Shown here piece after piece: positions 1 to 7,202 of a stretch of 64,000 nucleotides of DNA. Every line of letters starts with the position of its first letter. The stretch's first letter is position 1. A model generated the notes under the pieces. It worked only from the letters and a program-made list of their open reading frames with translations. It was not told the DNA's origin and did not search any database. The position numbers and the translations under genes were made by a program. The DNA is from Mesonia sediminis. GTDB taxonomy: Bacteria > Bacteroidota > Bacteroidia > Flavobacteriales > Flavobacteriaceae. The stretch lies in NCBI RefSeq assembly GCF_042684705.1, contig NZ_JBHULZ010000026.1, positions 238,285-302,284 on the forward strand, in the 5' to 3' direction.

Positions 1-240
1 GACGACGCTTGGCTAAACCTTCAAAGCATTCAGTTTAAAGACCCTACCACTTCACTTATTGTTTCTTTGCTAGCAGGTGGCTTAGGCATAGACCGCTTTT
101 TAATAGGTGATACCGGCTTGGGCGTAGGTAAACTAATTACTTGTGGCGGCTTTGGAGTTTGGGCCATTGTAGATTGGTTCATCATAATGGGTGCTACCCG
201 TCAAAAAAATCTTGAAAATCTTTACAGAGTGCTATTATAA
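1..240 (+). CDS. TM2 domain membrane protein (5' end outside window)
   Basis: The reading frame is open from the first base and stops at 238-240, giving the last 79 residues. The visible part has two hydrophobic segments around a short turn with Gly-Ile-Asp-Arg-Phe and Gly-Asp-Thr-Gly residues, the pattern of the TM2 domain: two membrane helices joined by a short loop containing a DRF-type motif. The function of TM2 proteins is generally unknown. The stop codon overlaps the start of the next gene (TAATG), so it is translationally coupled to the DUF2752 gene downstream. Confidence 0.8.
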   Translation, partial: DDAWLNLQSIQFKDPTTSLIVSLLAGGLGIDRFLIGDTGLGVGKLITCGGFGVWAIVDWFIIMGATRQKNLENLYRVLL

Positions 241-647
241 TGCATAGCAGACCTAAGTTTTACACTTATTTTATAGTATTCTTAGGCGCTTGTTGGACTT
301 GGATCGCCTTGAACCTATGGTCGATTTTTGACACATCTACTCATTGGAATGTTTGCATTTTTAAAAACACCACCGGTTTAAATTGCCCCAGTTGTGGTTT
401 AACTACTGGGGTAATTTATTTTCTAAAAGGGGAGCTATACGCGGCACATCAAGCACATATTTTAAGCCTGCCAGCACTCTTGGTTTTAATAAGTCTTTCG
501 TTAATTTGGTGCATAGACATAATAGGTAAAAAACGAAATCTCTTAAATTATTATAGCAAATTTGAGCGTTTACTTAAAAAACCATTATATTTAAGCATAT
601 TTTTAACACTAGTTGCTATTGTGTGGCTTTTAAACTATTTTTTTTAA
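240..647 (+). CDS. DUF2752 family membrane protein
   Basis: This 135-residue protein has three predicted membrane helices (about 8-28, 75-95 and 115-135). Between the first two lies a cysteine-bearing loop, Cys39, then CPSCG at 49-53 followed by a Thr-rich stretch, which is the hallmark of the DUF2752 family. No reaction is known for that family; the CxxC could bind metal or form a disulfide, but that is inference. Its start codon shares a base with the stop of the preceding TM2 gene and the next gene begins 1 bp after its stop, so the three small membrane proteins form one operon. Confidence 0.85.
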   Translation: MHSRPKFYTYFIVFLGACWTWIALNLWSIFDTSTHWNVCIFKNTTGLNCPSCGLTTGVIYFLKGELYAAHQAHILSLPALLVLISLSLIWCIDIIGKKRNLLNYYSKFERLLKKPLYLSIFLTLVAIVWLLNYFF

Positions 648-648
648 T

Positions 649-1098
649 ATGTACCTCAAAACCGAAACCCGCATCTATGAAAGTGAGTGCGAGCGTGCGA
701 GTAACGCCTATTTAATGTCATTAGTGGGTATTATAGTTGGCTTGCCCTTACCTATTATAAATGTAATTGCTACCTTTTTCTATTTATTGAGCCAGCGTAA
801 AAGTACTTTTTTTGTCCGTTGGCACGCAACTCAAGCTTTAATGTCACAATTGGTTTTAGTTCCCTTTAATAGTATTTTACTGATAAGTACTATCATCTGC
901 ATTCAAACAGATGTGGGGCCTTTAAAAATATTTTATTGGTTTTATCTAGGCTTCGTATTATTACTAAATTTGATTGAATTTATTTTTACAATCGTCATTG
1001 CAGATCGAGTAAGAAAAGGCCACCATATGCGCTGGCCTATTTTGGCATCAATTACCGATTCATTGGTGAGCAAAAATCAATATTCAAACAGTTTGTAA
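649..1098 (+). CDS. DUF4870 (Tic20-like) membrane protein
   Basis: A 149-residue protein with three to four hydrophobic helices (about 23-50, 66-86 and 92-118) and a WHATQAL sequence between the first and second helix. That matches the FhHxxQal signature of DUF4870/Tic20-like small membrane proteins. The family has no established function in bacteria. It is the last gene of the TM2-DUF2752-DUF4870 operon, starting 1 bp after the previous stop, and is followed by a strong hairpin terminator at about 1126. Confidence 0.75.
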   Translation: MYLKTETRIYESECERASNAYLMSLVGIIVGLPLPIINVIATFFYLLSQRKSTFFVRWHATQALMSQLVLVPFNSILLISTIICIQTDVGPLKIFYWFYLGFVLLLNLIEFIFTIVIADRVRKGHHMRWPILASITDSLVSKNQYSNSL

Positions 1099-1125
1099 AA
1101 TCATTAATCTCCTTTATTCTGCAAG

Positions 1126-1160
1126 AAAAATAGCCAGTACTTATTATTGGCTATTTTTTT
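1126..1160. terminator. Rho-independent terminator, probably bidirectional
   Basis: The stem AAAAATAGCCA / TGGCTATTTTT encloses an 11-base loop and is followed by a run of T on the plus strand. The A run on the other side would also serve minus-strand transcription arriving from 1263. Confidence 0.85.
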
Positions 1161-1169
1161 ATAAAAGAA

Positions 1170-1233
1170 TGGGCTAGGAAAAACTAAAGGGACAAAACAA
1201 AAACGCCAATAACAAGAAAACTTCGCTAGCCCA
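1170..1233. repeat. Inverted repeat with 48-bp spacer
   Basis: The 8-bp sequence TGGGCTAG at 1170-1177 is repeated inverted as CTAGCCCA at 1226-1233. It lies between the terminator of the small membrane-protein operon and the end of the isocitrate dehydrogenase fragment. No function is evident. Confidence 0.5.
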
Positions 1234-1262
1234 AACTTTTAGAATTTATTGCATCGTTTATT

Positions 1263-1583
1263 TTACTCCCCTTGACCTAGAGAGAAACCACGCTGACCAT
1301 CAAACTCATATAGATTTTCAGTTTTAATAACATCAAAATCAGAGGCTTGTAATTCTACCAATAAATCAATCACATCAGAATAATTTATTGTTAAATACTG
1401 TGGGGTTTCATTTTTTAATTGCACTTGTTGGTTTACAAACCTACAACGCCAATGGTCTGTACAATAAGTTTCCGGGTTTCCGTTAGGAAAAACCTTTACT
1501 CTACGATTGGTTATCATTTTTAATTTTAAACTGTTGGATGTTGCTTTCTGCAAATCATAACCGCAGTTTACCGAAACAAACAC
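1263..1583 (-). pseudogene. Orphan C-terminal domain of Thermus-type NADP isocitrate dehydrogenase
   Basis: The 106-residue frame matches only the extra C-terminal domain of the long (about 480-500 residue) homodimeric isocitrate dehydrogenases found in Bacteroidota and Thermus. Recognisable pieces are MITNRRVKVFPNGNPETYC, the adjoining TDHWRCRF, and the terminal EFDGQRGFSLGQG. The whole catalytic part, with the Rossmann-like fold and substrate residues, is absent. The frame has no ATG at its 5' end: it opens with a GTG at 1583 inside a tandem repeat, with an in-frame stop three codons upstream, and the first ATG is at 1517. I read it as a gene remnant rather than an enzyme, although a small stand-alone protein made from the ATG cannot be excluded. 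A complete but unrelated monomeric isocitrate dehydrogenase lies at 10704. Confidence 0.75.
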
Positions 1584-1701
1584 AGCAGTTTATGATTACA
1601 AGCTCAGCAGTTTATAATTACAAGCTCAGCAGCTTACGAGCACAAGCACAGCTGTTTGCAATTACAAACACAGCAGTTTGTAAAAAAAACACAGCAGTTC
1701 G
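1561..1701. repeat. 22-bp imperfect tandem repeat, about 6.5 copies
   Basis: Units begin at 1561, 1583, 1605, 1627, 1649, 1671 (21 bp) and 1692 (partial). The core is CAGCAGTTT followed by an AT-rich stretch with ATTACAA and then GCT or ACA. The first unit overlaps the 5' end of the isocitrate dehydrogenase fragment. There is no spacer between units, so this is a minisatellite and not a CRISPR array. Confidence 0.9.
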
Positions 1702-1755
1702 TTTAGAGTGAGTAATTTTAAAATTTTTGAAAATAATTTGTAGAAATAAATAATC

Positions 1756-2565
1756 CTACAAATCGGTTATGAGGATGCGGTTATCGCTTAATCTATATTC
1801 GAAAACAGTTTTTAAGGCCGAGGAATAAACTTTGAAATGATCTAAACCATATAGGGGTGCATATAATCTAAATGTACAAATATCGGTAGCCGTGATATAC
1901 GGCGTAGTTTTTACGTGAGAGTGCATCGCTGAGCTGATTTTTTGTTCATCAGTTTTGGGAATATCTATAGGAATAAAAGTGTTATGAAACTTTCGCCAAT
2001 GACTAATCTTCCCCTCTTGATCGGCAACAAAAAGATAATCATTGCCTAATGGAATTCTATTTTCTTGGCTCGTGCCCAAAATCAAATACAAACGGTATTG
2101 AGCTTCGCCTTCCAGTAATACCAAATTAGGGCTGCAACCCTCGGGAATTGTAATATCTTTATGCTGAGTAAAAATTTGATTAAGAATTTTATTTTTGATA
2201 TTCCACAGATTCAACTCGGTTTTTGAAAGTGTTCGTAGTTCTTCGTTAAAACTAGGTTTTCCCTGCCCTGCAGCCGAACTAAAACCGTATTGCGCCATAA
2301 CTTTTTCCTGATTATTCTCTAAAAAACTAACGTAGATACTATCGTTTTTTTCATATACCAGATATCCTCCATATTGCGCTTTTAAATGATTTTGCTGCAT
2401 TAACAAATCGGTTGCCTGCCAAGCAGCCCATTCATAGGCATAAAGCTTATCGGCTTCTTGTACAATAGAATCTAATTTTTGTTGGCTAGGCAAAGATTCG
2501 CTCTGTGCGTTCATTCCGAAAGCCAAGAATATGAAAAAACTTCGTATAAAATAGGTCAAACTCAA
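1756..2565 (-). CDS. Secreted protein of unknown function with a JAMM-like HxHx7Tx2D signature
   Basis: This is a 269-residue protein with an N-terminal signal peptide (about residues 1-20, cleavage near MNA-Q), so it is probably periplasmic or outer-membrane associated. I do not recognise a named family. Residues 215-228 read H-S-H, seven residues, Thr, two residues, Asp, which is the zinc-ligand spacing of JAB/MPN/JAMM metalloproteases with Thr in place of the usual Ser. It is followed by hydrophobic strands as in that fold. I could not identify the upstream catalytic Glu, so enzymatic activity is unproven. A TAAATTTG promoter lies just upstream, within the end of the neighbouring gene. What else it could be: a conserved lineage-specific protein with a chance motif. 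Confidence 0.6.
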   Translation of the reverse strand: MSLTYFIRSFFIFLAFGMNAQSESLPSQQKLDSIVQEADKLYAYEWAAWQATDLLMQQNHLKAQYGGYLVYEKNDSIYVSFLENNQEKVMAQYGFSSAAGQGKPSFNEELRTLSKTELNLWNIKNKILNQIFTQHKDITIPEGCSPNLVLLEGEAQYRLYLILGTSQENRIPLGNDYLFVADQEGKISHWRKFHNTFIPIDIPKTDEQKISSAMHSHVKTTPYITATDICTFRLYAPLYGLDHFKVYSSALKTVFEYRLSDNRILITDL

Positions 2566-2584
2566 ATGGATTTAATTAATATTT

Positions 2585-2615
2585 CAAATTTAGCAAAAGT
2601 GACCATCCCAGTCAA
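2585..2615 (-). promoter_or_regulatory. Bacteroidota-type promoter (TTG-N20-TAAATTTG)
   Basis: On the minus strand TTG (2613-2615) precedes TAAATTTG (2585-2592) by 20 bp, matching the -33/-7 consensus of this phylum. It would drive the secreted protein gene ending at 1756 and lies across the last codons of the upstream minus-strand gene. Confidence 0.65.
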
Positions 2616-3030
2616 TTCTGAGACTTTCACCCCTCTTCTGCACACGGTTGTCTAGGTAAAACCCTATAAGTCCGCCTACGATCATCCCAATAAAAAGAAA
2701 AAGGAAACCAAAAATAAAAGCCGCCAAACCTCCTACTACAACACCGATTTGCGTGAAATAATAATTAGGTGTTAGCTTAAGTTCTCGCTTAAGAAATTTA
2801 AGTAATTTATGGTATTCCTTTTTGACATGCGTTTTATGTCCATTGATTTGAAAATTCTGATGCAACAATTGAAGCTCATTTTCTAGGCGTTCTCTTGCAA
2901 AATCATCGAGTTGCCTTGCTTGTAATTCATTTATCAGGCGAATAAACTGCTCGGTATATTGCTGGTTTCTCTTAGATAGCGGATTTGCTCTAAAGTCAAC
3001 TAAAAATTCTTTAAACTGTAATAAGGTCAT
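2590..3030 (-). CDS. Small membrane protein of unknown function
   Basis: The protein has 146 residues. Residues 1-88 are charged and helical, with several Lys/Arg clusters. Residues 93-126 form one long or two tightly packed membrane helices rich in Gly (VVVGGLAAF, MIVGGLIGF), and the tail ends in Cys. I recognise no family. It is transcribed in the same direction as the secreted protein gene 24 bp downstream, but that gene has its own promoter. The region upstream to 3207 carries no further gene. Confidence 0.6.
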   Translation of the reverse strand: MTLLQFKEFLVDFRANPLSKRNQQYTEQFIRLINELQARQLDDFARERLENELQLLHQNFQINGHKTHVKKEYHKLLKFLKRELKLTPNYYFTQIGVVVGGLAAFIFGFLFLFIGMIVGGLIGFYLDNRVQKRGESLRIDWDGHFC

Positions 3031-3207
3031 TTTTCTTTTATAATTGAATACTCCCTAATAAAATTAGAGGTGCCGAATTGAAATTCTACTTTTTAAAGAT
3101 AGGTAATTTTTAAAAAAAAACTACATAGAAAATTAAATCAAAATTCTAAAAAATCCGCTTTAAGCGATATAAACCAACGTAAGATAAAGAATTTTATAGA
3201 AAAAAAT

Positions 3208-4254
3208 CTAACGCTTTATACCCATTTTGTTTATCCAGGCCACATACTTGCGTTTGTTAGCATTGTGCTGCGCTAAGGTTTTGGCAAACATATGGAAACC
3301 TGGTTTTTCTGGATTTGCTACAAAATAAAAATATTTATGCTTTTCATAGTTTAGCACGGCATCTATACTAGAGATATCGGGCATTGCAATGGGTCCGGGA
3401 GGCAGGGTTTTGTATTTGTATGTATTGTATGGACTATCTATTTCTAAGTCTTTATATAGTACCCTTTTGATTATGGTATCAAAAGATTTGTTTTGTAACT
3501 TGATGGCATAAATAACTGTAGGATCTGCATCTAATTTCCAGCCGTTATTATATCTATTCATATATACCCCGGCTACGCGTTTACGTTCACTAACTTTTGC
3601 GGTTTCTTTTTGAACAATACTCGCTACGGTAATTACCTCTTGTTTTTTGAGTCCTATTTTTTTTGCTTGTTGGGTTCGTTTCTCGTTCCAAAATCGTTTG
3701 TATTCTTTAAGCATCCGTGCTCTAAATTCGTCTGCAGAGGTGTTCCAATATAATTCATACTGGTTAGGAATATACATCGCTAAAGCAGTAGCAGGTTTAA
3801 ATCCGTTTTCTGCTAAAAAAGTAGCGTCTTTAAAACTATTTAGCAAAGACAAACTATCGGCTTCTATTTGTTGTGCTACACGTCCCGCCAGATTTTCTAA
3901 GCGCTCCTGATTATTAAATACAACAGCTACGGGTGTATTGGCACTGCGCAATGTATTTACTATGTCATTATTACTCATACCTCGGCGTAAAATATATTTC
4001 CCTGGTTTTAGGTTTTGCATATAGCCTTTTTGCTTGGCCACCATATGAAAACTTTGGGCATCTTGTAGCAAAGGTTTTAATTGCTTTAAAACATCTTTCT
4101 CATAATTAGGTTTACTGGGAATATAGATTGCCTGAGTTTCGCTTTCAAAGGCAGTATTGGGTGCAAAAATACTTTGATAAATATGGTAACTAAAGAAGCT
4201 AAGCACCACAATACCTAATACCGCGATAATAACAAGAATTTTTTTAATATACAT
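3208..4254 (-). CDS. mltG: Endolytic transglycosylase MltG (YceG family)
   Basis: MltG is an inner-membrane lytic transglycosylase that cuts nascent peptidoglycan strands and is thought to terminate glycan elongation. I start it at the ATG at 4254, giving 348 residues that begin MYIKKILV and run straight into the single membrane anchor (about 4-22). The catalytic Glu in VASIVQKE falls at residue 217, close to E. coli Glu218. The late family motif LPPGPI and the Phe-His-x-Phe-Ala-Lys-Thr segment near the end are present. A longer frame reaching 4350 would place 32 non-membrane residues in front of the anchor and overlap the upstream gene by over 100 bp, so it is unlikely. It overlaps the acetyltransferase gene by 11 bp, as the third gene of a dapF-GNAT-mltG operon. 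Confidence 0.93.
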   Translation of the reverse strand: MYIKKILVIIAVLGIVVLSFFSYHIYQSIFAPNTAFESETQAIYIPSKPNYEKDVLKQLKPLLQDAQSFHMVAKQKGYMQNLKPGKYILRRGMSNNDIVNTLRSANTPVAVVFNNQERLENLAGRVAQQIEADSLSLLNSFKDATFLAENGFKPATALAMYIPNQYELYWNTSADEFRARMLKEYKRFWNEKRTQQAKKIGLKKQEVITVASIVQKETAKVSERKRVAGVYMNRYNNGWKLDADPTVIYAIKLQNKSFDTIIKRVLYKDLEIDSPYNTYKYKTLPPGPIAMPDISSIDAVLNYEKHKYFYFVANPEKPGFHMFAKTLAQHNANKRKYVAWINKMGIKR

Positions 4255-4774
4255 GATTAATAAGTTGATATAAATATTGGTCTTTAAAAGTTCCTTGACA
4301 CAGCACCCAATCTTTTTGCACGCCGGTACGTTTAAAATTGAGTTTTTCAAACAATTGAATACTGGGGTGGTTATCGGCTAATATACCCGCGTAAATTTGA
4401 TGCACTTTTAAATGTTCTTGGGCAAATTCACAAGCTTGCTTTACCGCCGTATAGGCATAACCTGATTGCCTGTATTTGGGATCAAAAATAATAACTCCTA
4501 GCGCAACCCTTCGGTTTTGAGGATCAAAATCATAAAAATCTAATAGACCTATGTTCTTATCCGCTTTAAGCGAAATAACCAAGCGTAATTGCTTAACTTC
4601 ATAAATATCACGATGTGATTCGGCTAAATATTGCTTTAATATATAGCGCGAAAAGGGTTTTTGTGTACCGCTAAGATGCCAATATTGACTATCATTTTCT
4701 ACCTGCTCTATAAAATCTAAATCCTCAGGCTCTAGCGCACGCAGGTATATAGTATCTTCTGGATTGCTTAACAT
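4244..4774 (-). CDS. GNAT family N-acetyltransferase
   Basis: A 176-residue GNAT-fold protein. The acetyl-CoA pyrophosphate-binding motif is visible as RQSGYAYTA, with the following helix, the strand HQIYAGILADNHPS and the FEKLNFKRTG segment that closes the fold. The overall pattern resembles the RimJ/SpeG branch that acetylates protein N-termini or polyamines, but the substrate cannot be told from sequence. It overlaps dapF upstream by 7 bp and mltG downstream by 11 bp, so it is translationally coupled to both. Confidence 0.88.
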   Translation of the reverse strand: MLSNPEDTIYLRALEPEDLDFIEQVENDSQYWHLSGTQKPFSRYILKQYLAESHRDIYEVKQLRLVISLKADKNIGLLDFYDFDPQNRRVALGVIIFDPKYRQSGYAYTAVKQACEFAQEHLKVHQIYAGILADNHPSIQLFEKLNFKRTGVQKDWVLCQGTFKDQYLYQLINHVY

Positions 4775-5550
4775 GTGATACTGCCTTTAAAAACTTGTTG
4801 AGCGGGCCCTTTTAAAAAGACATTAGTAAAGCCTCGTTCTTTAGGAATAAAGGAGATCTGCAAAGAACCACCTAAGGTTTTTATTGCTACTGGGCTTTTG
4901 ATTATTTGCTTGCTATGATATGCGACTAAAGCGGCAGCCGTTACACCTGTACCACAAGATAAAGTTTCGTCTTCTACGCCTCGCTCGTATGTTCTAACAA
5001 AGAGACCTTTTGATTGTACTTCTACAAAATTGATATTGCTACCTTCTTTACCATACAAAGAACTGTTGCGAATTTCTTTTCCGTTTGCATAAACGGGGAA
5101 ATTGACTAAATCATCAACAAAAGCCACGTGATGAGGTGAACCCGTATCAGTAAAATAGGCGTTATCGCTTACTTTTTTTACAAACGATACGTCTTGCATT
5201 TGCAAACTTACCTCATTGTTTTCTACAGCCGCAGCGTGTAGTCCATCTACAGCCATAAAGTGAGTTTCTTCTTTAAAAATACCCAAAAAATGAGCAAAAT
5301 GAACCAAGCAACGCCCACCGTTACCGCACATAGTACTTTCTTTACCATCGGCATTAAAATAAACCATCTTAAAATCAATTTCTTGATTCGGATGATTCTC
5401 TAAAAGAATAAGTCCGTCTGCTCCTATGCCAAATTTTCGGTCACACAGCCTAGCTATGAGTTTGGTATCATTTTTGAAAAATTCTTTGCGATTATCTATA
5501 AGGATAAAATCGTTACCGGTTCCTTGATATTTGTAAAATTCGAGTTGCAT
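4768..5550 (-). CDS. dapF: Diaminopimelate epimerase
   Basis: DapF converts LL- to meso-diaminopimelate without a cofactor, supplying peptidoglycan cross-linking and lysine synthesis in the cytoplasm. The two catalytic cysteines are at Cys75 in MCGNGGRC and Cys199 in SCGTGV (counted from the start used here). The N-terminal KYQGTGNDF and GIGADGLI motifs are also typical. I start at the ATG at 5550 (260 residues, MQLEFYKY), which fits family length; an upstream ATG at 5571 adds only seven atypical residues and would lie at or just beyond the promoter. It heads the dapF-GNAT-mltG operon, joining precursor supply with peptidoglycan processing. Confidence 0.95.
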   Translation of the reverse strand: MQLEFYKYQGTGNDFILIDNRKEFFKNDTKLIARLCDRKFGIGADGLILLENHPNQEIDFKMVYFNADGKESTMCGNGGRCLVHFAHFLGIFKEETHFMAVDGLHAAAVENNEVSLQMQDVSFVKKVSDNAYFTDTGSPHHVAFVDDLVNFPVYANGKEIRNSSLYGKEGSNINFVEVQSKGLFVRTYERGVEDETLSCGTGVTAAALVAYHSKQIIKSPVAIKTLGGSLQISFIPKERGFTNVFLKGPAQQVFKGSITC

Positions 5551-5568
5551 AAGTGGACTTAATTGCCG

Positions 5569-5576
5569 CAAATATA
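5569..5576 (-). promoter_or_regulatory. TATATTTG -7 element of the dapF operon
   Basis: Minus-strand TATATTTG lies 19 bp upstream of the dapF ATG, implying a leader of roughly a dozen bases. No TTG -33 element is seen at the expected spacing. Confidence 0.5.
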
Positions 5577-5614
5577 CAACCTTTCATGATTTCTAGGAGC
5601 CGTTAAGGTAGCGT

Positions 5615-5648
5615 TAAGTTTGTAACATCAGAAAAATTATAGCGTATT
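5615..5648 (+). promoter_or_regulatory. htrA promoter region: TAAGTTTG element and overlapping ECF-type TGTAAC-N16-CGTATT
   Basis: TAAGTTTG (5615-5622) fits the housekeeping -7 element. It overlaps TGTAAC (5621-5626), which is followed after exactly 16 bp by CGTATT (5643-5648), the spacing expected of an ECF sigma factor promoter. The start codon is at 5667. The same architecture precedes the ECF sigma gene at 47685. Confidence 0.5.
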
Positions 5649-5666
5649 TTTAAAATAAAAAGAATT

Positions 5667-7070
5667 ATGAAAAGAAACTTGCAATTACTTTTAGTTGCCG
5701 TTTTGGCTAGCGGCATATCTTTATTCTTGTACCAACAGTATCTTTTACCTGTTACCGAGGTTGCCCAGCAAACGGTTTCAAAATCTAAAGTAAAAATTGA
5801 AGATACTCTGCCTCAAGATACCGGAGTTAAGTTTGTAAAGCATTTTAATAGCAGCGACGCTGATTTTACCCAGGCGGCCAAGAAAACCGTTCACGCAGTG
5901 GTACACGTGAAGAATGTAAGTATTGGAAGAGCACCTAGAACCATACAAGAATACCTGCGGGGTATGCGAGGAGGTCGAGCAGTGCAAGGAGCTGGTTCTG
6001 GTGTGATTATAACCGAAGACGGCTATATTGTGACCAACTATCATGTTATTAAAGATGCCTCTGAAATTGAGGTAACGCTTAACAACAATCGCAATTACAA
6101 AGCAAAGCTCATTGGTGCAGAACCAAACTCTGACATCGCTTTACTTAAAATTGAGGCCAAAGATTTAGAGTATTTAACTTTTGGCGATAGTAATGACACC
6201 CAGATTGGCGAGTGGGTGTTAGCTGTTGGTAATCCGTTTAATTTAACTTCTACAGTAACAGCCGGAATTATAAGTGCAAAAGGGAGAAATTTGGGTGCCG
6301 AAACAGCCGGTTTACCTTCTTTTATTCAAACTGATGCTGCCATAAATCCAGGTAACAGCGGTGGCGCTTTAGTTAATATTAATGGCGAGCTCATTGGCAT
6401 AAATACGGCCATCACTTCACAAACAGGCAGTTATATAGGGTATGGGTTTGCTGTACCAAGTAATAACGCACGGAAAATTGTAGAAGATTTAATTGAATAT
6501 GGAAATGTAAAACACGCCGTACTAGGCATACAAGCAGCCACTATCAACCCCAATATGGTAGAAGAAAATGAGCTTAAAATTTCGCAAGGGGTTTATGTAG
6601 CTGGTGTTTCTGATGGTGCAAAAGAAGCCGGTTTAAAAAAAGACGACTTAATTACCAATATTGATGGTTTAAGAGTCCGTAAACTAGAAGATCTCACTTC
6701 GTATGTTCAAACTAAAAGACCCAATGATGTGGTAAGCATTACTTTTATTAGAAATGGTAATGAAAAAACAACCGAAGTAAAGCTAACCGAGTTTGAACGA
6801 TTACGCATCATCAAAGCAGGTATTGAGATTGGTAACGCCTCTAGTGAGTACCTCCAGTATTTTAAAGCAAAATACGGTGTTAAAATATTAGGCACACTCA
6901 ACGACCGCATTAATATTCCCGATGACCAATTTATCATAACCAGAATAGACGATCAAAAGATTTCGAGCGTGAAGGATGCTAAAAGAATAATTCAAAACAA
7001 AGCCGAAAACGAAAAAACCAAAATAACTTTTAAAGACCGTCTTGGCCGAGAAGAAAGCTATTATTTTTAA
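5667..7070 (+). CDS. HtrA/DegP-family periplasmic serine protease with PDZ domains
   Basis: This is a trypsin-like protease and chaperone of the cell envelope that degrades misfolded periplasmic proteins. The 467-residue protein has an N-terminal membrane anchor or signal (about 7-24), a protease domain at about 70-275 with triad His126 (TNYHVI), Asp156 (NSDIALL) and Ser231 (NPGNSGGAL), a first PDZ domain at about 280-375, and a shorter, more divergent second PDZ-like region to the C-terminus. It is monocistronic, with a strong terminator directly after it. Its promoter region carries an ECF-type element, consistent with envelope-stress control. Whether it corresponds to DegP, DegQ or DegS cannot be decided. 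Confidence 0.93.
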   Translation: MKRNLQLLLVAVLASGISLFLYQQYLLPVTEVAQQTVSKSKVKIEDTLPQDTGVKFVKHFNSSDADFTQAAKKTVHAVVHVKNVSIGRAPRTIQEYLRGMRGGRAVQGAGSGVIITEDGYIVTNYHVIKDASEIEVTLNNNRNYKAKLIGAEPNSDIALLKIEAKDLEYLTFGDSNDTQIGEWVLAVGNPFNLTSTVTAGIISAKGRNLGAETAGLPSFIQTDAAINPGNSGGALVNINGELIGINTAITSQTGSYIGYGFAVPSNNARKIVEDLIEYGNVKHAVLGIQAATINPNMVEENELKISQGVYVAGVSDGAKEAGLKKDDLITNIDGLRVRKLEDLTSYVQTKRPNDVVSITFIRNGNEKTTEVKLTEFERLRIIKAGIEIGNASSEYLQYFKAKYGVKILGTLNDRINIPDDQFIITRIDDQKISSVKDAKRIIQNKAENEKTKITFKDRLGREESYYF

Positions 7071-7093
7071 TCGGTGTTTATATTAAAAACATA

Positions 7094-7126
7094 AAATCCT
7101 CTTTTAGCTTTAAAAGAGGATTTTTG
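7094..7126 (+). terminator. Rho-independent terminator of the htrA-type gene
   Basis: A 13-bp stem AAATCCTCTTTTA / TAAAAGAGGATTT with a GCTT loop is followed by further T residues. Confidence 0.9.
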
Positions 7127-7157
7127 TTTATTATACATGCCATTACATTTAAATGTA

Positions 7158-7165
7158 TATTTTTG
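7158..7165 (+). promoter_or_regulatory. TATTTTTG -7 element of the GAPDH gene
   Basis: TATTTTTG lies 37 bp upstream of the GAPDH start codon, between the upstream terminator and the gene. No TTG at the preferred distance is seen. Confidence 0.5.
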
Positions 7166-7202
7166 CACAGACTTTTAATTTTCATAACACAACAAAACAA
7201 AA

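Noticed and set aside
1561..1701. Possible CRISPR array
   Set aside because: The 22-bp units are contiguous with no unique spacers, and no cas genes are in the window.
3156..3166. Palindrome CGCTTTAAGCG downstream of mltG
   Set aside because: The same bases recur within the acetyltransferase gene near 4561, there is no T tract, and it looks like chance.
4255..4350. Longer N-terminus for MltG
   Set aside because: It would put 32 Cys/Lys-rich residues before the membrane anchor and overlap the acetyltransferase gene by 107 bp. The ATG at 4254 leads straight into the anchor and places the catalytic Glu near the family position.
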